Below, one piece after another: positions 35,589 to 43,729 of a DNA stretch of 64,000 nt. This stretch comes from Mesorhizobium sp. WSM4313 (GTDB lineage Bacteria > Pseudomonadota > Alphaproteobacteria > Rhizobiales > Rhizobiaceae), in contig NZ_NSFT01000014.1 in the NCBI RefSeq assembly GCF_002294725.1, positions 81,229 through 145,228 of the forward strand, given 5' to 3'. The translations under genes were made by a program, and so were the position numbers. How positions within the stretch are numbered: position 1 is the stretch's first letter; each line of letters starts with the position of its first letter. The notes under the pieces were generated by a model. That model was not told the origin of the DNA. It ran no database searches and saw nothing but the letters and a program-made list of their open reading frames with translations.

Positions 35589-35609
35589 ATCTCCATGGAG
35601 AGGCTTCTT

Positions 35610-35675
35610 GAGGCGCGCATCTCCTTGTCCTGAAACCGGTCTCCACTTTCGGGAGACATGCCTTTAGGCGCCAAG
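35610..35675. repeat. Palindromic repeat between lapA and ihfB (family B variant)
   Basis: Two arms around ACCGGTCTCCACTTTCGGGA; left GGCGCGCATCTCC and right GGGAGACATGCC are imperfect complements. The core resembles the copy at 43641-43692 (ACCGGTTCCCACCTTTCGGG). Confidence 0.6.
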
Positions 35676-35703
35676 ATGCCGTTTCGACCCGCCGGCCCGG
35701 CGC

Positions 35704-35988
35704 CTATTTGCCGCCGTTCAGCCTTTCGCGCAACTCCTTGCCGGTCTTGAAGAACGGCACCCATTTTTCCTCGACCTCGACGGACTCGCCGGTGCGCGGG
35801 TTGCGACCGGTGCGGGCCGGACGGTTCTTCACCGAAAAGGCGCCGAAACCGCGCAACTCGACCCGGTTGCCCTCAGCAAGCGCGTCGGTGATCTCGTCAA
35901 AGATCGCGCCGACGATGTTTTCGACGTCGCGCAGGAAAAGGTGCGGGTTGCGTGCAGCAATGATCTGCACAAGCTCGGATTTGATCAT
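35704..35988 (-). CDS. ihfB: Integration host factor subunit beta
   Basis: A 94-residue HU/IHF-family DNA-bending protein. The helical dimer part is MIKSELVQIIAARNPHLFLR, and the DNA-binding arm contains RGFGAFSVKNRPARTGRNP with the Pro that intercalates DNA, then VEEKWVPFFKTGKEL. GGGGAATGTTCT before the ATG at 35988 supports that start over a longer frame. It lies between sppA and lapA on one strand. IHF cooperates with RpoN, encoded 4 kb away. Confidence 0.95.
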   Translation of the reverse strand: MIKSELVQIIAARNPHLFLRDVENIVGAIFDEITDALAEGNRVELRGFGAFSVKNRPARTGRNPRTGESVEVEEKWVPFFKTGKELRERLNGGK

Positions 35989-36065
35989 AGAACATTCCCC
36001 GTAAAACCACTGCAACCGATTATCAGGATGATTTTATTGCTTTTTCGGCTCGTCCCAACGGCACC

Positions 36066-37022
36066 TTAAGGGTGCCAGACCGAAACGAGACCGTCAAGAA
36101 ACAAGCGGTCGGCGCCAAGTTCGTGAATGATATCGCCGCCGGCATCCGGCAGACCGAGCGCCTTGGCCGCCACTTTTGCCATCGACTGGGAAAACAGGAA
36201 ACCGCCACGCCTGTCCTTGTCCTTCCACTCGACGACCTTGAGCTTGCTGTCCACGCCCTTCGTCGCCAGCCAGTCGATCGCCTCCTGCTCGCCGCCGACG
36301 GCGTCGACCAGGTGGTTGGCCAAAGCCTGGCGGCCGGTGAAGATCGAACCGTCGGCAAGCGCCAGCGCCTGCTCATGCGTTATCTTGCGGCGATCGGCGA
36401 CGATGCCGACGAACCAGTCGTAGCTGTCGAGGATCAGCTTGCGCACCATGGCGCGCTCGTCGTCATTGGTCGGCTTGAAGGGCGAGGGCGAAGCCTTGAG
36501 CGGCGAGGATTTCACTTCTTCCAGCTTGATGCCGAGCTTGTCCATGAGACCGCTGACGTCGGGATACTGGATCAGCACCCCGATCGAGCCGACGATCGAT
36601 GTCTTGCGGGCGACGATGTGGTCGGCTGCACTTGCGATCATATAGCCGGCCGATGCCGCCAGCGTGCCGACTTCGGCCACCACCGGCTTGTCACCGGCAA
36701 GCTTGCGCACGGCGTCGAATGTGGACTCGCCGCCGACCGTGGTGCCTCCGGGCGAATCGATCGAAAGGATGACGCCCTTCACCTCCGGCGACTTGCGGAT
36801 CGATTCCAGTCTTTTGAGCAGTTCCTCGTCCTCGGTGATGGTGCCTTCAATCTTGACCTTGGCGATGTGGGGGACCGCCCGGCCGGTAAAATTGTCGTCA
36901 TAGACCCAGGTTGAGAAGGCGATGATCGCTGCCGCCAGAACCAGAAACGCGACCACGCGCCAGAACGTCAGCTTGCGACGCAAGCGGCGGCGGTCGATCA
37001 AGTCGTCGGCTCTCATTGCCAT
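36066..37022 (-). CDS. sppA: Signal peptide peptidase SppA, short form
   Basis: A 318-residue S49 serine protease anchored by one N-terminal helix (about 22-42) after a positive start (RRRLRRK). The active site has the nucleophile in GTLAASAGYMIASAADHI and the Lys base in EEVKSSPLKASPSPF, with GVILSIDSPGGT and SIVGSIGVLIQYPDVSGL around them. It degrades cleaved signal peptides in the membrane. Same strand as ihfB and lapA; the gap to ihfB is 77 bp. Confidence 0.94.
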   Translation of the reverse strand: MAMRADDLIDRRRLRRKLTFWRVVAFLVLAAAIIAFSTWVYDDNFTGRAVPHIAKVKIEGTITEDEELLKRLESIRKSPEVKGVILSIDSPGGTTVGGESTFDAVRKLAGDKPVVAEVGTLAASAGYMIASAADHIVARKTSIVGSIGVLIQYPDVSGLMDKLGIKLEEVKSSPLKASPSPFKPTNDDERAMVRKLILDSYDWFVGIVADRRKITHEQALALADGSIFTGRQALANHLVDAVGGEQEAIDWLATKGVDSKLKVVEWKDKDRRGGFLFSQSMAKVAAKALGLPDAGGDIIHELGADRLFLDGLVSVWHP

Positions 37023-37108
37023 TGTCAGCCTCGTGGGTAGTGGGAAAGCACGCTTTTAAAGCAAGCTTCTACGCACGGCTACCGTTTCCTGGCGCGGGTC
37101 ATCCGCTT

Positions 37109-37189
37109 CACAGAACGGTGACCCCTCTACTTTCTTGTCCTGATGCAATTCCTGTCGGAAACCGCTCGCAGCTTTCCCGGAACTGTTCC
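37109..37189. repeat. Degenerate family B repeat before the lpt operon
   Basis: ACAGAACGGTGACCCCTCTA then GATGCAATTCCTGTCGGAAACC and CTTTCCCGGAACTG line up with the element at 59825-59931 but with eroded arms. It is the main structure in the 392-base gap 37023-37414, together with the promoter at 37350; the rest shows nothing recognisable. Confidence 0.6.
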
Positions 37190-37349
37190 GAAAGGCCCGG
37201 CTTCGGCCTCGGGCGTCGACGCCAGGCTCACGAAAAATTAACGCAAGCAGTCCGTATCTGCTATGAAGTACAGGCCATCTCGCCGAATTCCTTTCGATTT
37301 TGCGGGCGGCAGCTGTCACATTTTTGCAGTTTTCCTCCGCTTGTGCTTG

Positions 37350-37377
37350 CTTGTAGGTGCCGGCATACCACCTATAG
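37350..37377 (+). promoter_or_regulatory. Candidate promoter of lptC-lptA-lptB
   Basis: CTTGTA (37350-37355), a 16-base spacer and CTATAG (37372-37377), about 38 bases before the lptC ATG. The -10 sits inside the near-palindrome ACCACCTATAGGCGGT (37367-37382). Confidence 0.4.
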
Positions 37378-37414
37378 GCGGTGTTTGGGCGGGCAAAGGT
37401 CCATTAGAAAAGTG

Positions 37415-38128
37415 ATGTTGGCGCGATCTGACGAAACGAGCGATGCCGGTGAGGCATCGGCTCCCGCGAACCAAGGCGGCACGCGTGGCGATGCGTTCAA
37501 CCGCGCCCGGCGGCACTCGCGCCGCGTCCGCGTGCTGAAATTTGCGGTGCCGCTGCTCGCGGTCGCGATCGCCGTCGCCTTTCCGGTCTATTCCTACCTC
37601 AAAGCGCCGCTGTCGGTATCGGTGCAGGCCGACGGCACGGCGTTTTCCGACGGCAAGCTGGTGATGGCCAATCCGAAGCTCAACGGCTTCACCAAGCAGA
37701 AGCTGCCATATTCGCTGACGGCGAGCAGGGCGACGCAGGATGTCGGCCAGCAGGCCGTCATCGACCTCGAAGGCATCAACGCCAGACTGCCCGTCGCCAC
37801 CGACAACGTCGTGTCCGTCGATGCCGCGCACGGTATCTACAATCGCGACGCCAACACGATGGATCTGACCAGCGACGTCAGCGTGACGACGACGGACGGC
37901 CTGATGGCGAAGTTCAAATCGATCTTCCTAGACATGGGCAAAGGCTCTATGAAGACGAGCAATCCGGTCGACGTCAGCCGTGGCGGGTCGCGCATTACCG
38001 CGGATTCGATGTCGGTCGAGGACAATGGCAGGCTCGTGGTCTTCGAGAGCCGGGTTCGCGTCAACATAGATCCAACTGCGTTGAAGGCAGCGGGGGTAAA
38101 CGGTGGAGAACAGAATGCGTCGCAGTAA
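37415..38128 (+). CDS. lptC: LPS export protein LptC
   Basis: A 237-residue bitopic protein. A charged N-terminal region (1-40) includes FNRARRHSRRVRVLKFAV, then one membrane helix (VPLLAVAIAVAFPVYSYL), then a periplasmic beta-jellyroll with NPKLNGFTKQKLPYSLTASR, an LptC hallmark. It links LptB2FG to LptA in the transport bridge. ATG 37415 follows AGAAAAGTG; a GTG at 37412 is possible. It overlaps lptA by 14 bases. Confidence 0.88.
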   Translation: MLARSDETSDAGEASAPANQGGTRGDAFNRARRHSRRVRVLKFAVPLLAVAIAVAFPVYSYLKAPLSVSVQADGTAFSDGKLVMANPKLNGFTKQKLPYSLTASRATQDVGQQAVIDLEGINARLPVATDNVVSVDAAHGIYNRDANTMDLTSDVSVTTTDGLMAKFKSIFLDMGKGSMKTSNPVDVSRGGSRITADSMSVEDNGRLVVFESRVRVNIDPTALKAAGVNGGEQNASQ

Positions 38129-38705
38129 ATCCGCATGGCTTCCGGGCGCTGCTTCCGCATTGCTGTTTTTGGCAACGGCGCATTCGTTCGCGCAATCGAG
38201 CGCGACCAGCCAGATTCCCGGGCTCAAGCTGTCGGGTGACCAGCCGATCCAGATCGAAAGCGACAAGCTCGAGGTCCGCCAGGCCGACAGCATGGCCGTG
38301 TTCAGCGGCAATGTGACGGTTAATCAGGGGCCGACCCTGCTCAAGGCCGGCAAGATGACGGTCTACTATGTCAAGGATGCCAATGCCGGCAAAAGTGCCG
38401 CGGCCGGCGCATCGGCGATGACCGGTGCGGCCAATATCGACCATCTCGAGGTCGAGAACAAAGTCTACATCAAATCGAACGACCAGATCGCCACCGGCGA
38501 CACCGGCAAATTCGACATGAAGACGCAGGTGCTGGTGCTTTCCGGCAAGGAAGTGGTGCTGTCGCAGGGCGACAATGTGCTCAAGGGCTGCAAGCTCACC
38601 GTGCAGATGAAGAGCGGCCTCGGCAATGTCGAAGGCTGTCCTCGCGTCATCATGATGTTCAAGCCGCAGAAACAGGACGCGCAGCAGGGAGCGTCGAGCA
38701 AGTAA
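38115..38705 (+). CDS. lptA: Periplasmic LPS transport protein LptA (OstA)
   Basis: A 196-residue secreted protein with a signal peptide ending AHSFA-QS. The OstA-like fold shows QPIQIESDKLEVRQADSMAV, FSGNVTVNQGPTLLKAGKMTV, YYVKDANAGKS and GDTGKFDMKTQVLVLSGKEV, the repeat strands that stack into the periplasmic bridge. ATG 38115 after GGTGGAGAACAGA is preferred over GTG 38103. Its stop overlaps the lptB start by one base. Confidence 0.92.
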   Translation: MRRSKSAWLPGAASALLFLATAHSFAQSSATSQIPGLKLSGDQPIQIESDKLEVRQADSMAVFSGNVTVNQGPTLLKAGKMTVYYVKDANAGKSAAAGASAMTGAANIDHLEVENKVYIKSNDQIATGDTGKFDMKTQVLVLSGKEVVLSQGDNVLKGCKLTVQMKSGLGNVEGCPRVIMMFKPQKQDAQQGASSK

Positions 38706-39523
38706 TGGCCGGCGTGACTTCGCTGCTGGCCCGTCTCCCGGGACGGGCAGCCGCACAACCCGCTGCGCCGGCGACGGTCGGCGCCGACAAGGCGAAGTTC
38801 AAGGGCACCCTGATCGCCAAGGGGCTGACCAAGAGCTACAAGGGCCGCAAGGTGGTGAGCGGTGTGACGCTCGGCGTGCGCGCCGGTGAGGCCGTCGGCC
38901 TGCTCGGCCCCAACGGCGCAGGCAAGACCACCTGTTTCTACATGGTCACCGGCCTTGTTCCCGTCGACGAAGGCTCGATCGAGATCGACGGCTTCGATGT
39001 CACCTCGATGCCGATGTACCGGCGGGCCCGCCTCGGCATCGGCTATCTGCCGCAGGAAGCGTCGATCTTCCGCGGCCTGAATGTCGAGCAGAACATCCGG
39101 GCCGTGCTGGAGGTGGTGGAAAAGAGCCGCAAGGAACGCGAGCGCACGCTCGACGAGCTGCTCGAGGAGTTTCACATCAGCCATCTGCGCAAGGCGCCGT
39201 CCATGTCGCTGTCGGGCGGCGAACGGCGTCGCCTCGAAATCGCGCGGGCGCTGGCGACGCGGCCTGCCTATATGTTGCTCGACGAGCCCTTCGCCGGCAT
39301 CGATCCGATCGCCGTCGCCGACATCCAGCAACTCGTTCGCCACCTCACGGCGCGCGGCATCGGCGTCTTGATCACCGACCACAATGTGCGCGAGACGCTC
39401 GGTCTGATCGACCGCGCCTACATCATCCATGCCGGTCAGGTGCTGACGCATGGCCGCGCCGACGAGATCGTCGCCAACGCCGATGTGCGGCGTCTCTATC
39501 TCGGCGAGGGTTTCACGCTCTGA
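38705..39523 (+). CDS. lptB: LPS transport ATPase LptB
   Basis: A 272-residue ABC ATPase powering LPS extraction. After a 30-residue extension it has Walker A LLGPNGAGKTT, Q-loop YLPQEASIFRGL, signature SLSGGERRRLEIARAL, Walker B YMLLDEPFAGIDP and H-loop ITDHNVRETL. The stretch NVEQNIRAVLE is typical of LptB. It is cotranscribed with lptC and lptA; rpoN follows after 176 bp with its own promoter candidate. Confidence 0.96.
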   Translation: MAGVTSLLARLPGRAAAQPAAPATVGADKAKFKGTLIAKGLTKSYKGRKVVSGVTLGVRAGEAVGLLGPNGAGKTTCFYMVTGLVPVDEGSIEIDGFDVTSMPMYRRARLGIGYLPQEASIFRGLNVEQNIRAVLEVVEKSRKERERTLDELLEEFHISHLRKAPSMSLSGGERRRLEIARALATRPAYMLLDEPFAGIDPIAVADIQQLVRHLTARGIGVLITDHNVRETLGLIDRAYIIHAGQVLTHGRADEIVANADVRRLYLGEGFTL

Positions 39524-39619
39524 CTGTGGGTTTCGACGCGGTTTGGATGGCGTCGTCACGGCTTTCGGTCATTTTAGCGCTCGATAACGCTCCGGTAAGC
39601 CGCAACTGCTAGCGTTTTG

Positions 39620-39650
39620 CTTGACAAGCAAAAGCCGGGCCAGTTTCTAT
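39620..39650 (+). promoter_or_regulatory. Candidate rpoN promoter
   Basis: A perfect CTTGAC at 39620-39625 is followed at 17-19 bases by TTTCTAT (39644-39650). The consensus -35 and position about 50 bases before the rpoN ATG make it the best promoter in the lptB-rpoN gap. Confidence 0.45.
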
Positions 39651-39699
39651 GCCCGACCGAAAAACAGTCGACGCGTAGACGAGGCGTTTGAAGTCCATC

Positions 39700-41229
39700 A
39701 TGGCGCTGGCAGCCAAACTGCAGCTCAGACAATCCCAGTCGCTGGTGATGACGCCGCAGCTGATGCAGTCGATCCGGCTGCTGCAGCTCACCCATGTCGA
39801 GCTCGAGCGCTTCATCGACGAGGAGATCGAGCGCAACCCGCTGCTCGAACGGGCCGAGCCGCAGGACGATGCCGCCGGCGATCTATCCCAGAAAAGCGAG
39901 ACATCGCCGGAAAAGGGCACCGACGGCGACTGGTTCGAGGGCGAGATGGAGTGGAGCGCGGAAGCGATCTCGCAAAAGCTCGATTCTTCCCTGGAGAACC
40001 TGTTTCCAGACGACCCAGGCACCAGCGAGAGGCTGGGGCCGGATCTCACGGCGCAATGGAAGTCGGCCGCCGGGGGCGGCGCGGGCGCGGCATCGTCCGA
40101 GGGGTTCGACGTCGGCGACATGGCCGCGGCCGCCATCACGCTGCGCGAACATGTCGGCGAGCAGATCGCGCTTGCCTCCTTGAGCCCCGGCGAGCGCCTT
40201 ATTGCGGGTGAGCTGGCCGAAGGGCTCGACGAAGCCGGGTACCTGCGCACCGAACTCGACGAGATCGCGGTTCGGCTCGGCACGGACGGCGCGGCGGTGG
40301 CGCGGGTGCTTGGCGTGTGCCAGACCTTCGAGCCGGCAGGACTTTTCGCGCGCGACCTTGCCGAGTGCCTGTCGCTGCAACTGGCGGTGCGTGACCGGCT
40401 CGATCCGGCGATGAAGGCGCTGGTCGCCAACCTCGAGCTTCTGGCGCGGCGGGATTTCCAGTCGCTGAAACGCATCTGCGGCGTCGACGAGGAAGACCTG
40501 CTCGACATGCTGGCCGAGATCCGCGCGCTCGATCCGCGGCCCGGCCTGGCGTTTTCGGGCGGCGCGAGCGACGCGATCGTCGCCGATGTCGAGGTGCGCG
40601 CCGCCAATGACGGCAGCTGGGCGGTGGAGCTCAACGCCGATACGCTGCCGCGCGTGCTGGTGGACAATGTCTATTTCGCCCGCATTTCGAGCCATGCCAA
40701 AGACCAGGCGGAAAAAGAGTTTCTCGCCGAATGCCTGCAGAACGCCAACTGGCTGACGCGCAGTCTCGATCAACGGGCCAAGACCATTCTCAAGGTGGCG
40801 TCCGAGATCGTGCGGCAACAGGACGCTTTCCTCGTCCATGGCGTGCGTCACCTCAAGCCGCTCAACCTGCGTACGGTGGCCGACGCCATCGGCATGCATG
40901 AATCGACGGTCAGCCGCGTCACCGCCAACAAATATATGCTGACGCCGCGCGGCGTCTTCGAGCTGCGCTATTTCTTCACCGCGTCAATTGCCTCCGCGGA
41001 AGGCGGCGAAGCGCATTCGTCCGAGGCCGTGCGCGACCGCATCAAGCAGATGATCGACGAGGAAAAGCCCATCGACGTGCTTTCCGACGACGCCATCGTC
41101 GACATGCTCAAGGAAAGCGGGGTCGACATCGCGCGCCGCACCGTCGCGAAGTACCGCGAAGGCATGAACATTCCCTCGTCGGTGCAGCGGCGGCGGGAAA
41201 AGCGGGCGCTCGCGAACGCCGGCCGCTAG
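39700..41229 (+). CDS. rpoN: RNA polymerase sigma-54 factor
   Basis: A 509-residue sigma-54. Region I begins MALAAKLQLRQSQSLVMTPQ and continues with LMQSIRLLQLTHVELERF; an acidic region II lies about 60-130. The core-binding region leads to the helix-turn-helix (LRTVADAIGMHESTVSRVTANK) and the C-terminal RpoN box ARRTVAKYREGMNIPSSV. In rhizobia it directs nitrogen fixation, dicarboxylate transport and nitrogen assimilation genes. ATG 39700 is chosen over TTG 39688 by alignment of region I. hpf and ptsN follow, the usual order. Confidence 0.96.
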   Translation: MALAAKLQLRQSQSLVMTPQLMQSIRLLQLTHVELERFIDEEIERNPLLERAEPQDDAAGDLSQKSETSPEKGTDGDWFEGEMEWSAEAISQKLDSSLENLFPDDPGTSERLGPDLTAQWKSAAGGGAGAASSEGFDVGDMAAAAITLREHVGEQIALASLSPGERLIAGELAEGLDEAGYLRTELDEIAVRLGTDGAAVARVLGVCQTFEPAGLFARDLAECLSLQLAVRDRLDPAMKALVANLELLARRDFQSLKRICGVDEEDLLDMLAEIRALDPRPGLAFSGGASDAIVADVEVRAANDGSWAVELNADTLPRVLVDNVYFARISSHAKDQAEKEFLAECLQNANWLTRSLDQRAKTILKVASEIVRQQDAFLVHGVRHLKPLNLRTVADAIGMHESTVSRVTANKYMLTPRGVFELRYFFTASIASAEGGEAHSSEAVRDRIKQMIDEEKPIDVLSDDAIVDMLKESGVDIARRTVAKYREGMNIPSSVQRRREKRALANAGR

Positions 41230-41298
41230 GCCGATGCGAATCTCGACAAGCCCTGGCCGGTGCGAGACGGTGCTGATTTCCCACATTCCCGAGTTTCA

Positions 41299-41327
41299 TT
41301 GACAAGCCGCAATGAAGTGTCTAGAAG
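41299..41327 (+). promoter_or_regulatory. Candidate hpf promoter in the rpoN-hpf gap
   Basis: TTGACA at 41299-41304, a 17-base spacer and TAGAAG at 41322-41327. It would give an hpf leader of about 200 bases. Apart from this, the 304-base gap 41230-41533 shows no clear hairpin or second gene. Confidence 0.45.
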
Positions 41328-41533
41328 CCCGCCCGCATGGAGCAGGGCGGTGATGCCCGCTAGCGAATGGGTCCGTCAGACACGGCCATGGACGGCCAAG
41401 AAGGCGACTTGTGATCAACCGGAAAGTTCGGGTCTAAAATCGGCGCGCACGCCGCTGCAAAGCTTGTGCGCGCGCACCACGGGTATAAACTCGGGAACAG
41501 TTTGAAGCCTGAGCAAGGAAGGTCAGTTTTTAG

Positions 41534-42121
41534 ATGAATCTACGCATTTCGGGAAAACACATGGACATCGGCGATGCGTTCCGCACGCGCATCAACGACC
41601 GGGTCGGCGAGGCGATCGAGAAATATTTCGATCGGGGTTTTTCAGGACATGTCACGGTCATCAAATCGGGGTCGCGTTTCTCCGCCGACTGCATGGTCCG
41701 GCTCGATTCCGGCGCTTCTTTGCAGGCGACCGGCGACGCCCAGGACCCGACGCTTGCCTTCGAGGCGGCGGCCGACCGCCTGGAAACGCGGCTGCGGCGC
41801 TACAAGCGCCGGCTGAAGTCGCGTAACACCGGCAACGGCAATGGCGAAGAGCCGACCGACATCGCCTACACCGTGATGGCTCCCCTCACCGATGACGAGG
41901 AAGACATTCCGGAGGACTTCGCTCCGGTCATCGTCGCCGAATCAAGCTTGACGCTGCGGACCATGTCGGTGGCTTCGGCGGTCATTGAGCTCGACAACAG
42001 CGACAGCCCGGTCTTCCTGTTCCGCAACGCCGGAACCGACCATCTCAACATCGTCTACCGCCGGCCGGATGGCAACATCGGCTGGATCGATCCGTCGACG
42101 ACCAAAGTCGCGCAAGGATAA
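41534..42121 (+). CDS. hpf: Ribosome hibernation promoting factor, long form
   Basis: A 195-residue protein with the N-terminal RaiA/HPF domain (1-105: LRISGKHMDIGDAFRTRIND, EAIEKYFDRGFSGHVTVIKS and PTLAFEAAADRLETRLRRYK), an acidic linker, and a C-terminal dimerisation domain (about 140-195: SLTLRTMSVASAVIELD, SPVFLFRN, IVYRRPDGNIGWIDP). Long HPF alone makes 100S ribosome dimers. It lies between rpoN and ptsN as in other rhizobia. Confidence 0.94.
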   Translation: MNLRISGKHMDIGDAFRTRINDRVGEAIEKYFDRGFSGHVTVIKSGSRFSADCMVRLDSGASLQATGDAQDPTLAFEAAADRLETRLRRYKRRLKSRNTGNGNGEEPTDIAYTVMAPLTDDEEDIPEDFAPVIVAESSLTLRTMSVASAVIELDNSDSPVFLFRNAGTDHLNIVYRRPDGNIGWIDPSTTKVAQG

Positions 42122-42186
42122 AAAGCCAGCCGCGCAAGGGGGCGACGACTGGCGCGGCAGGCGAGCGAGCAAGGGATTTTTCAAGC

Positions 42187-42651
42187 ATGGATCTCAGCGA
42201 TCTCATCAGCGTTCCGGCGATCATGCCGGCGTTGAAGGCGAATTCCAAAAAGCAGCTTCTGCAATTGCTGTCGGAGAGGGCGGCGGCGATTTCGGGGATT
42301 CCGGAGCGGGAGGTGTTCGACACCATCCTGCAGCGCGAGCGGCTGGGCTCGACCGGCGTCGGCAACGGCATCGCCATTCCGCACGGCAAGCTCGCCGGCG
42401 TGAAGCGGATCGCCGGCGTCTTCGCCCGGCTGGAAACGCCGGTCGATTTCGAGGCGCTGGACGACCAGCCGGTCGACCTGGTGTTTTTGCTGCTTGCGCC
42501 GGAAGGTGCCGGCGCCGACCATCTCAAGGCGCTGTCGCGCATCGCACGCGTGCTGCGCGATGCCGACACGGTGGCCAAGATCAGGGGCACGCGCGACGCG
42601 GTGGCGATCCACGCGCTCTTGTCTGATACGCAGGCCTCGCACGCGGCCTGA
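42187..42651 (+). CDS. ptsN: Nitrogen PTS regulatory protein EIIA-Ntr
   Basis: A 154-residue EIIA of the fructose/mannitol fold. The phospho-accepting His is in GNGIAIPHGKLAGVKR; DLVFLLLAPEGAGADHLKAL and ALSRIARVLRD are conserved. It receives phosphate from PtsP/NPr and tunes potassium, nitrogen and metabolic regulators. Downstream of hpf by 65 bp and followed by a strong hairpin terminator, it ends the rpoN block. Confidence 0.95.
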   Translation: MDLSDLISVPAIMPALKANSKKQLLQLLSERAAAISGIPEREVFDTILQRERLGSTGVGNGIAIPHGKLAGVKRIAGVFARLETPVDFEALDDQPVDLVFLLLAPEGAGADHLKALSRIARVLRDADTVAKIRGTRDAVAIHALLSDTQASHAA

Positions 42652-42693
42652 CGTTTTGGGATCGAACCTGGTTTTTGGGATGAAGCCCTAGAG

Positions 42694-42715
42694 GGGCCGC
42701 CGGGAGCGGCCCTTT
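42694..42715 (+). terminator. Terminator of the hpf-ptsN unit
   Basis: A 7-bp stem GGGCCGC/GCGGCCC with loop CGGGA, followed by TTTCCATTTC. It is 42 bases past the ptsN stop. Confidence 0.65.
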
Positions 42716-42740
42716 CCATTTCAGACTGCCAGCAATCGCC

Positions 42741-42998
42741 TTAGTGAATGGCGACAGTGGTCAGGTCGTTCTCCAACGCACCCGCCAGTGCCCGGTCACG
42801 GGCGTCGGAAAGCAGAATCGGCTGGCCGTTGGCGGCAAACAGCGCCCACAGCTCCAGGCCCGGCGCGATCTCGCCGAGGCCGGGGAAGCGGCCGCGCAGG
42901 TCGTCGCTCGACACTTTCCTGAGATAAGCGACCGAACCTTCGCCGAGATGGGCGAGTTCGCCGCTGGTCATGGTGATCGTTTCGTCAGTTCTGGTCAT
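42741..42998 (-). CDS. DUF1150 protein linked to Hsp20
   Basis: An 85-residue soluble protein of the alphaproteobacterial DUF1150 family: LAHLGEGSVAYLRKVSSDDL, GLELWALFAANGQPILLSDA and the C-terminal ENDLTTVAIH. AGGAGGCTTGAA before ATG 42998 sets the start. It follows the Hsp20 gene by 63 bp on the same strand, an arrangement common in rhizobia, so a heat-shock-linked role is inferred. It is convergent with ptsN. Confidence 0.87.
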   Translation of the reverse strand: MTRTDETITMTSGELAHLGEGSVAYLRKVSSDDLRGRFPGLGEIAPGLELWALFAANGQPILLSDARDRALAGALENDLTTVAIH

Positions 42999-43061
42999 TT
43001 CAAGCCTCCTTGGCGCGAGGACGCCAGGATCGGCCGCCTCGCTTAGAGCCATCGGCAAAGG

Positions 43062-43487
43062 TCAGTCTTTCACCGATATGTTTATTTTCCGTACCATCCG
43101 CTCGGACTCCGGCCGATCGAGATCGATCGACAGCAGACCGTTCTTCAGTTCCGCCGCGATCACCCGCATGCCGTCGGCCAGCACGAAGCAGCGCTGGAAC
43201 TGGCGCGCGGCGATGCCGCGGTGCAGGAATTCGCGCTCGGTGTCGTCGGTCTGACGACCGCGCACGATCAACTGGTTTTCCTCCGTGGTGACATCGAGGT
43301 CGCTTTCTGCAAAACCGGCAACGGCCAGCGTGATGCGCAGCCTTTCGGCCTTGCCGTCGGCGGCATTGAGGCGCTCGATATTGTACGGAGGGTAGCTGTC
43401 GCCGGACTTCGCCAGACGCTCAAGCGTCTTTTCCATGGCATCAAAACCCAGGAGAAGCGGGCTGGAGAAAGGCGTCATTCGACTCAT
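43062..43487 (-). CDS. Small heat shock protein Hsp20 (IbpA-like)
   Basis: A 141-residue alpha-crystallin-type holdase. The N-terminal arm has TPFSSPLLLGFDAMEKTLERL and the core has YPPYNIERL, LRITLAVAGFAESDLDV, VRGRQTDDTEREFLHRGIAA and FQRCFVLADGMRVIAAELKN, then GLLSIDLDRP. It binds unfolding proteins during heat stress. ATG 43487 is set by the AGAGGA RBS, which is held inside a hairpin of the leader. A sigma-32-like promoter lies upstream. DUF1150 is downstream. Confidence 0.93.
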   Translation of the reverse strand: MSRMTPFSSPLLLGFDAMEKTLERLAKSGDSYPPYNIERLNAADGKAERLRITLAVAGFAESDLDVTTEENQLIVRGRQTDDTEREFLHRGIAARQFQRCFVLADGMRVIAAELKNGLLSIDLDRPESERMVRKINISVKD

Positions 43488-43496
43488 TGTTACACT

Positions 43497-43545
43497 GTCC
43501 TCTGAAGAGCGACACAAACTGGAAAAACCCGGATGGCATTTTTCC
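43497..43545 (-). promoter_or_regulatory. Probable ROSE-like RNA thermometer in the hsp20 leader
   Basis: The roughly 63-base leader predicted from the promoter folds into two hairpins. The first is GGAAAAA/TTTTTCC (43521-43545). The second (43497-43513) reads GTCGCTCTTCAGAGGAC: stem GUC-CUC/GAG-GAC with one bulged G, sequestering the RBS AGAGGA. A UYGCU element (here UCGCU) pairing with the RBS through a bulged G is the hallmark of ROSE thermometers of rhizobial hsp20 genes. The fold is by eye. Confidence 0.62.
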
Positions 43546-43556
43546 CGATGGTCTTG

Positions 43557-43585
43557 ATATGGTCCGTCGCGCGATCAAGTTCAAG
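43557..43585 (-). promoter_or_regulatory. Sigma-32 (RpoH)-type promoter of hsp20
   Basis: On the minus strand: CTTGAA (43585-43580), exactly 17 bases, then CCATAT (43562-43557). This fits the RpoH consensus closely, with a start near 43550. Confidence 0.65.
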
Positions 43586-43640
43586 CCGCCAAATCAGGAT
43601 GGCGTTTCGTCGAACCGTCATCTTCATCCAGCCTTTCATT

Positions 43641-43692
43641 GGAGCATGATTTCGTCCGAAAACCGGTTCCCACCTTTCGGGAACCATGCTCT
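43641..43692. repeat. Palindromic repeat (family B variant)
   Basis: AGAGCATG-type arms: GGAGCATGATTTCGTCC and GGGAACCATGCTCT surround AAAACCGGTTCCCACCTTTC. It lies between the hsp20 promoter and the nucleoside hydrolase gene. Confidence 0.7.
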
Positions 43693-43729
43693 AAAACCCG
43701 CCCAAAAAGACTTCCCAAAAGGAATTGAA

